7,995 bases of DNA from a bacterium (GTDB taxonomy: Bacteria > SZUA-79 > Acidulodesulfobacterales > Acidulodesulfobacteraceae), in the NCBI GenBank assembly GCA_021784835.1, contig JAJYHI010000136.1, positions 1 through 7,995 of the forward strand. The letters are read 5' to 3'. Shown here piece after piece: positions 5,606 through 7,995 of this stretch; position 1 is the first letter of the stretch, and every line of letters starts with the position of its first letter. The notes beneath the pieces were generated by a model. It was not told the DNA's origin, searched no databases, and worked only from the letters and a program-made list of their open reading frames with translations. Made by a program: the position numbers and the translations under genes.

Positions 5606-7582
5606 TTATATAAAATTCAGAATTTTTATATATCCGTTAAAAAATTCGAATATAATTCCGTCAACGGTAATTTTATTTTCGGCAATTTTATTTTTATCCA
5701 AGCCATCCAATCCTAAAATATTTTCTATGGCTCCGTGCCTGTTGAACATCATCGCTTTATGTTTTGTTTCGCCGTTCTCTCCGGATGGATGAGACTCCGC
5801 TATATTCAAAGTAAAATAACAATTAGCCGCATTATTTTTTTTCGGGGTTTTATTTTTAAACTCGCGCCTGTTAATATCTAAAAGCGTGATATTTCTAATT
5901 AAAAATTTGGGCTTTTCGTTAAGCGGTCCGCAGGGAGACATTAATTTTATAACCTCGGAAAGTTCTTTATCGGAGAGAGAATCTAAATTAATTTCTTCAT
6001 CGTAGTCCGATTCTAAGGTTCCGCTGTTAACAGTCGGTTTTTCGTCTTTCTGTGCTTCTTCCGGCGCTATGTTCAATTTTGCGCCGTTTTGTTCCGGTTC
6101 TTCGTAAATATTTTTTTTGCAGTCTTTTAAAACCGCGGAGATAAAATCGTCTATCTCTCCGTTCTTTCGCACGGTTAATCCGCAAGCCATTTTATGTCCG
6201 CCGAACTTAGAAAAAAAGGACTCGTAACTTTTTAAGAAAGCGTATATGTCGATATTGCCGCATGACCTTGCCGAACCGATATAAACATTCTCCTTGAATC
6301 CGGTAAGAAGCAGGACGGGCTTTTGCAAATAGTCCGACAGCTTCGAGGATACTATGCCTATTACGCCAGGATGCCAGGATTCTCCTTTTAATATAACAAT
6401 GGGGAGCATTTCTTCTTTGCCGTCTTTTTCTTTAATGAGGTTTATCGCATCGTTAAAGCAGGCGTCTTCAAGCATTTGTCTTTTTCTGTTGAACGATTCC
6501 AGTTCTTGAGCAAGACCGAAAGCGATTTTAGGGTCATTTTGAGTTAAAAGCTCCACTGCAACGGCTGGATTGCCGACCCTACCGGCGGCGTTTATTTTCG
6601 GAGCTATTTTCCATGCTATATCCGATTCGTTGACGTTATCGAAATGCAGTCCGCAGATGCGCCTGAGTTCTTTTATGCCGGGTCTTTGTCCCGCGTTAAT
6701 TATTTGAAGACCGTAGCGCGTGAGGGTTCTATTGTCACCGTACATAGGGACTATATCGGCTACGATACCCAAACATACGATATCCAAGTAATCCTTAAGA
6801 TTGGGATATTCAGCCAGCAGACCCTCTTTTACTAAATGTTTTCTCAGGGCGATGCCGAGATTAAACGCAATGCCTACCCCTGGTAAAAATTTAAACGGGA
6901 ATTTATCTCCTTTGCGTTTAGGATTAAGTATTGCAAAAGCGTCCGGCAAAATCTCGGTTTCCCCGTTTAAAGGAACTTCATGGTGGTCGCATATTATTAC
7001 GTCTATATTTTTGGAGTTTGCATGCAGAACTTCCTTGGTTCCAGTAATGCCCAAATCCACTGTTATCATAAGTGAGAGCGGTTTTGCGCCGCTTTCTCCT
7101 ATAAAATCGTAAATTTCATTAATAGGCTCTATTCCCAGACCGTAACCGTCTTTTATCCTGTCGGGCAATTTATAGAAAATAGACGAGCCGCCTTCACTGC
7201 CGCCGTTTTGCTCCAGCTTTAAAGCTTTTCTTAATTCCCTTAAAAAGGAAACAAGGAAAGACGTCGCCGTAATTCCGTCCACGTCGTAGTCCCCGTATAT
7301 GCAGACGGATTCGCCGCTTAATAGAGCCTTAGATATTCTGGTTACGGCTTTTTCCATATCCGATATGAGAAAAGGGTCGTTCAAATATTTAAGGGAAGGA
7401 TTCAGGTAGTTGTCTATAAAAAAGTCCAGAGGCGTTTTATCGCCGCCGGTAAATATATCGGAGTAAAAAGGGTCGAAATTTAACTGGGCAAGTATTCTCT
7501 TTAAAATAAGTGATGAAGCTGTATTATTGAAATATACCGGAAGACGTTCTTTTAAATATCGGTGAACATATTCTTTTTCCAT
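5606..7582 (-). CDS. recJ: Single-stranded-DNA-specific 5'-3' exonuclease RecJ
   Basis: RecJ degrades single-stranded DNA 5' to 3' in recombination, mismatch and base-excision repair. The 658-residue protein shows the DHH phosphoesterase core: GDYDVDG (97-103), VDLGITG (175-181), CDHHE (198-202, the metal-binding DHH) and GIVADIVP (272-279). KINAAGRVGNP follows at 329-339, then the DHHA1 domain with ESWHPGVIGIVSSKL (401-415) and GGHKMACG (461-468). A C-terminal OB-type domain covers about 535-658. All catalytic aspartates and histidines appear present. It is about 80 residues longer than E. coli RecJ. Extra length includes a Gly/Ser loop (126-133), an acidic low-complexity linker (about 494-532) and a probable OB-domain loop around 575-606. 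The usual PFGxGNPxP entry to the OB domain is degraded to PCGPLNEKP (550-558). The gene follows secF after 41 bases and has no Shine-Dalgarno sequence. Confidence 0.96.
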   Translation of the reverse strand: MEKEYVHRYLKERLPVYFNNTASSLILKRILAQLNFDPFYSDIFTGGDKTPLDFFIDNYLNPSLKYLNDPFLISDMEKAVTRISKALLSGESVCIYGDYDVDGITATSFLVSFLRELRKALKLEQNGGSEGGSSIFYKLPDRIKDGYGLGIEPINEIYDFIGESGAKPLSLMITVDLGITGTKEVLHANSKNIDVIICDHHEVPLNGETEILPDAFAILNPKRKGDKFPFKFLPGVGIAFNLGIALRKHLVKEGLLAEYPNLKDYLDIVCLGIVADIVPMYGDNRTLTRYGLQIINAGQRPGIKELRRICGLHFDNVNESDIAWKIAPKINAAGRVGNPAVAVELLTQNDPKIAFGLAQELESFNRKRQMLEDACFNDAINLIKEKDGKEEMLPIVILKGESWHPGVIGIVSSKLSDYLQKPVLLLTGFKENVYIGSARSCGNIDIYAFLKSYESFFSKFGGHKMACGLTVRKNGEIDDFISAVLKDCKKNIYEEPEQNGAKLNIAPEEAQKDEKPTVNSGTLESDYDEEINLDSLSDKELSEVIKLMSPCGPLNEKPKFLIRNITLLDINRREFKNKTPKKNNAANCYFTLNIAESHPSGENGETKHKAMMFNRHGAIENILGLDGLDKNKIAENKITVDGIIFEFFNGYIKILNFI

Positions 7583-7623
7583 ATTTTAATTTTAAATTTA
7601 TACGCACTTTTCTAATACTAAAT

Positions 7624-7995
7624 TTATTTATAGTGATTCTCGTTTAAAATAACCATAATAGGGCTTGCGATAAATATCGAGGAATAGGTTCCTATTAATA
7701 CTCCGAGCAATAAAGCAAACGCAAAGTCGTGCAGAACTATGCCTCCGAGGAAAAACAGCGATAATACGACGAGTATGACCGTCAGCGACGTAACGACCGT
7801 TCTCGTTAAAACTTCGTTGATACTTATATTTACGAGGTTTTTTAAATCGATATGCTTAGCCTTACCCATTTCGGTTTTCAAATTTTCCCTTATTCTGTCG
7901 AAAACTACGACTTTATCGGTAAGCGAATATCCCGCTACGGTTAAAACGGCGGTTATGACTAAAAGCGTAATTTCCTTTTGAAATATAAAAATTAC
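7624..7995 (-). CDS. secF: Protein translocase subunit SecF, C-terminal part
   Basis: The C-terminal 123 residues of SecF; the gene begins beyond the right edge, and the reading frame stays open to base 7995. SecF with SecD is an inner-membrane RND-type protein that uses the proton gradient to help release Sec substrates into the periplasm. Hallmarks are GYSLTDKVVVFDRIREN (matching the family GYSINDTVVVFDRIREN), SINEVLTRTVVTSLTVILVV and LLLGVLIGTYSSIFIASP, with three or four of the C-terminal membrane helices visible. The short tail after the last helix (MVILNENHYK) is normal. Position just upstream of recJ on the same strand, 41 bases apart, suggests a shared transcript; secD would be expected upstream, outside the window. 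Confidence 0.96.
   Translation of the reverse strand, partial: VIFIFQKEITLLVITAVLTVAGYSLTDKVVVFDRIRENLKTEMGKAKHIDLKNLVNISINEVLTRTVVTSLTVILVVLSLFFLGGIVLHDFAFALLLGVLIGTYSSIFIASPIMVILNENHYK

Noticed and set aside
6801..7112. Plus-strand 103-codon open frame within recJ
   Set aside because: It lies antisense to the DHH core of recJ, which has all its catalytic motifs; the frame shows no family resemblance.

Overview
The window is densely coding and AT-rich, and comes from a diderm (Gram-negative) bacterium: it encodes an outer-membrane secretin, Tat and Sec inner-membrane translocase parts, and PilM/PilN/PilO-type assembly-platform proteins. I see no tRNA, rRNA, mobile element, CRISPR array or phage gene. 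The neighbour order secF-recJ and a TusA-type sulfur carrier would suit an AT-rich deltaproteobacterium-like lineage, possibly one of the uncultured sulfur-cycling groups. That taxonomic guess rests on impression only.

Layout. Bases 1-289 (minus) hold the 5' part of a multi-spanning membrane protein whose promoter appears to start transcription at the start codon. Diverging from it is tusA (425-658, plus), with the only strong Shine-Dalgarno sequence in the window. After a 102-base gap containing a good promoter candidate and a short hairpin comes a plus-strand set: a 121-residue GspB/MshK/PilP-like protein (761-1126), a compact 455-residue secretin (1141-2508) and tatC (2531-3415). The minus-strand set, read from the right edge, is secF (partial, 7995-7624), recJ (7582-5606), pilM (5581-4628), pilN (4615-4010) and pilO (4013-3417). 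The two sets meet tail to tail, with a single base between the tatC and pilO stop codons. No stretch over 300 bases lacks a gene.

How they fit together. PilM (cytoplasmic actin-like), PilN and PilO (inner-membrane, periplasmic) normally form an alignment complex that connects through a PilP/GspC-type protein to a secretin. All of those parts are present here. They lie in two convergent transcription units instead of one pilMNOPQ operon, and each unit also carries a protein-export gene (secF on one side, tatC on the other). No pilin, prepilin peptidase, assembly ATPase or platform (PilC/GspF) gene lies in the window. The machine could therefore be a type IV pilus, an MSHA-like pilus or a type II-like secretion system.

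The main points of interest are the split assembly complex next to Sec and Tat genes, an unusual TatC (long first periplasmic loop, altered third-loop motif), a PilM with weakened nucleotide-binding motifs, a probable leaderless mRNA, and the general lack of Shine-Dalgarno sequences outside tusA.
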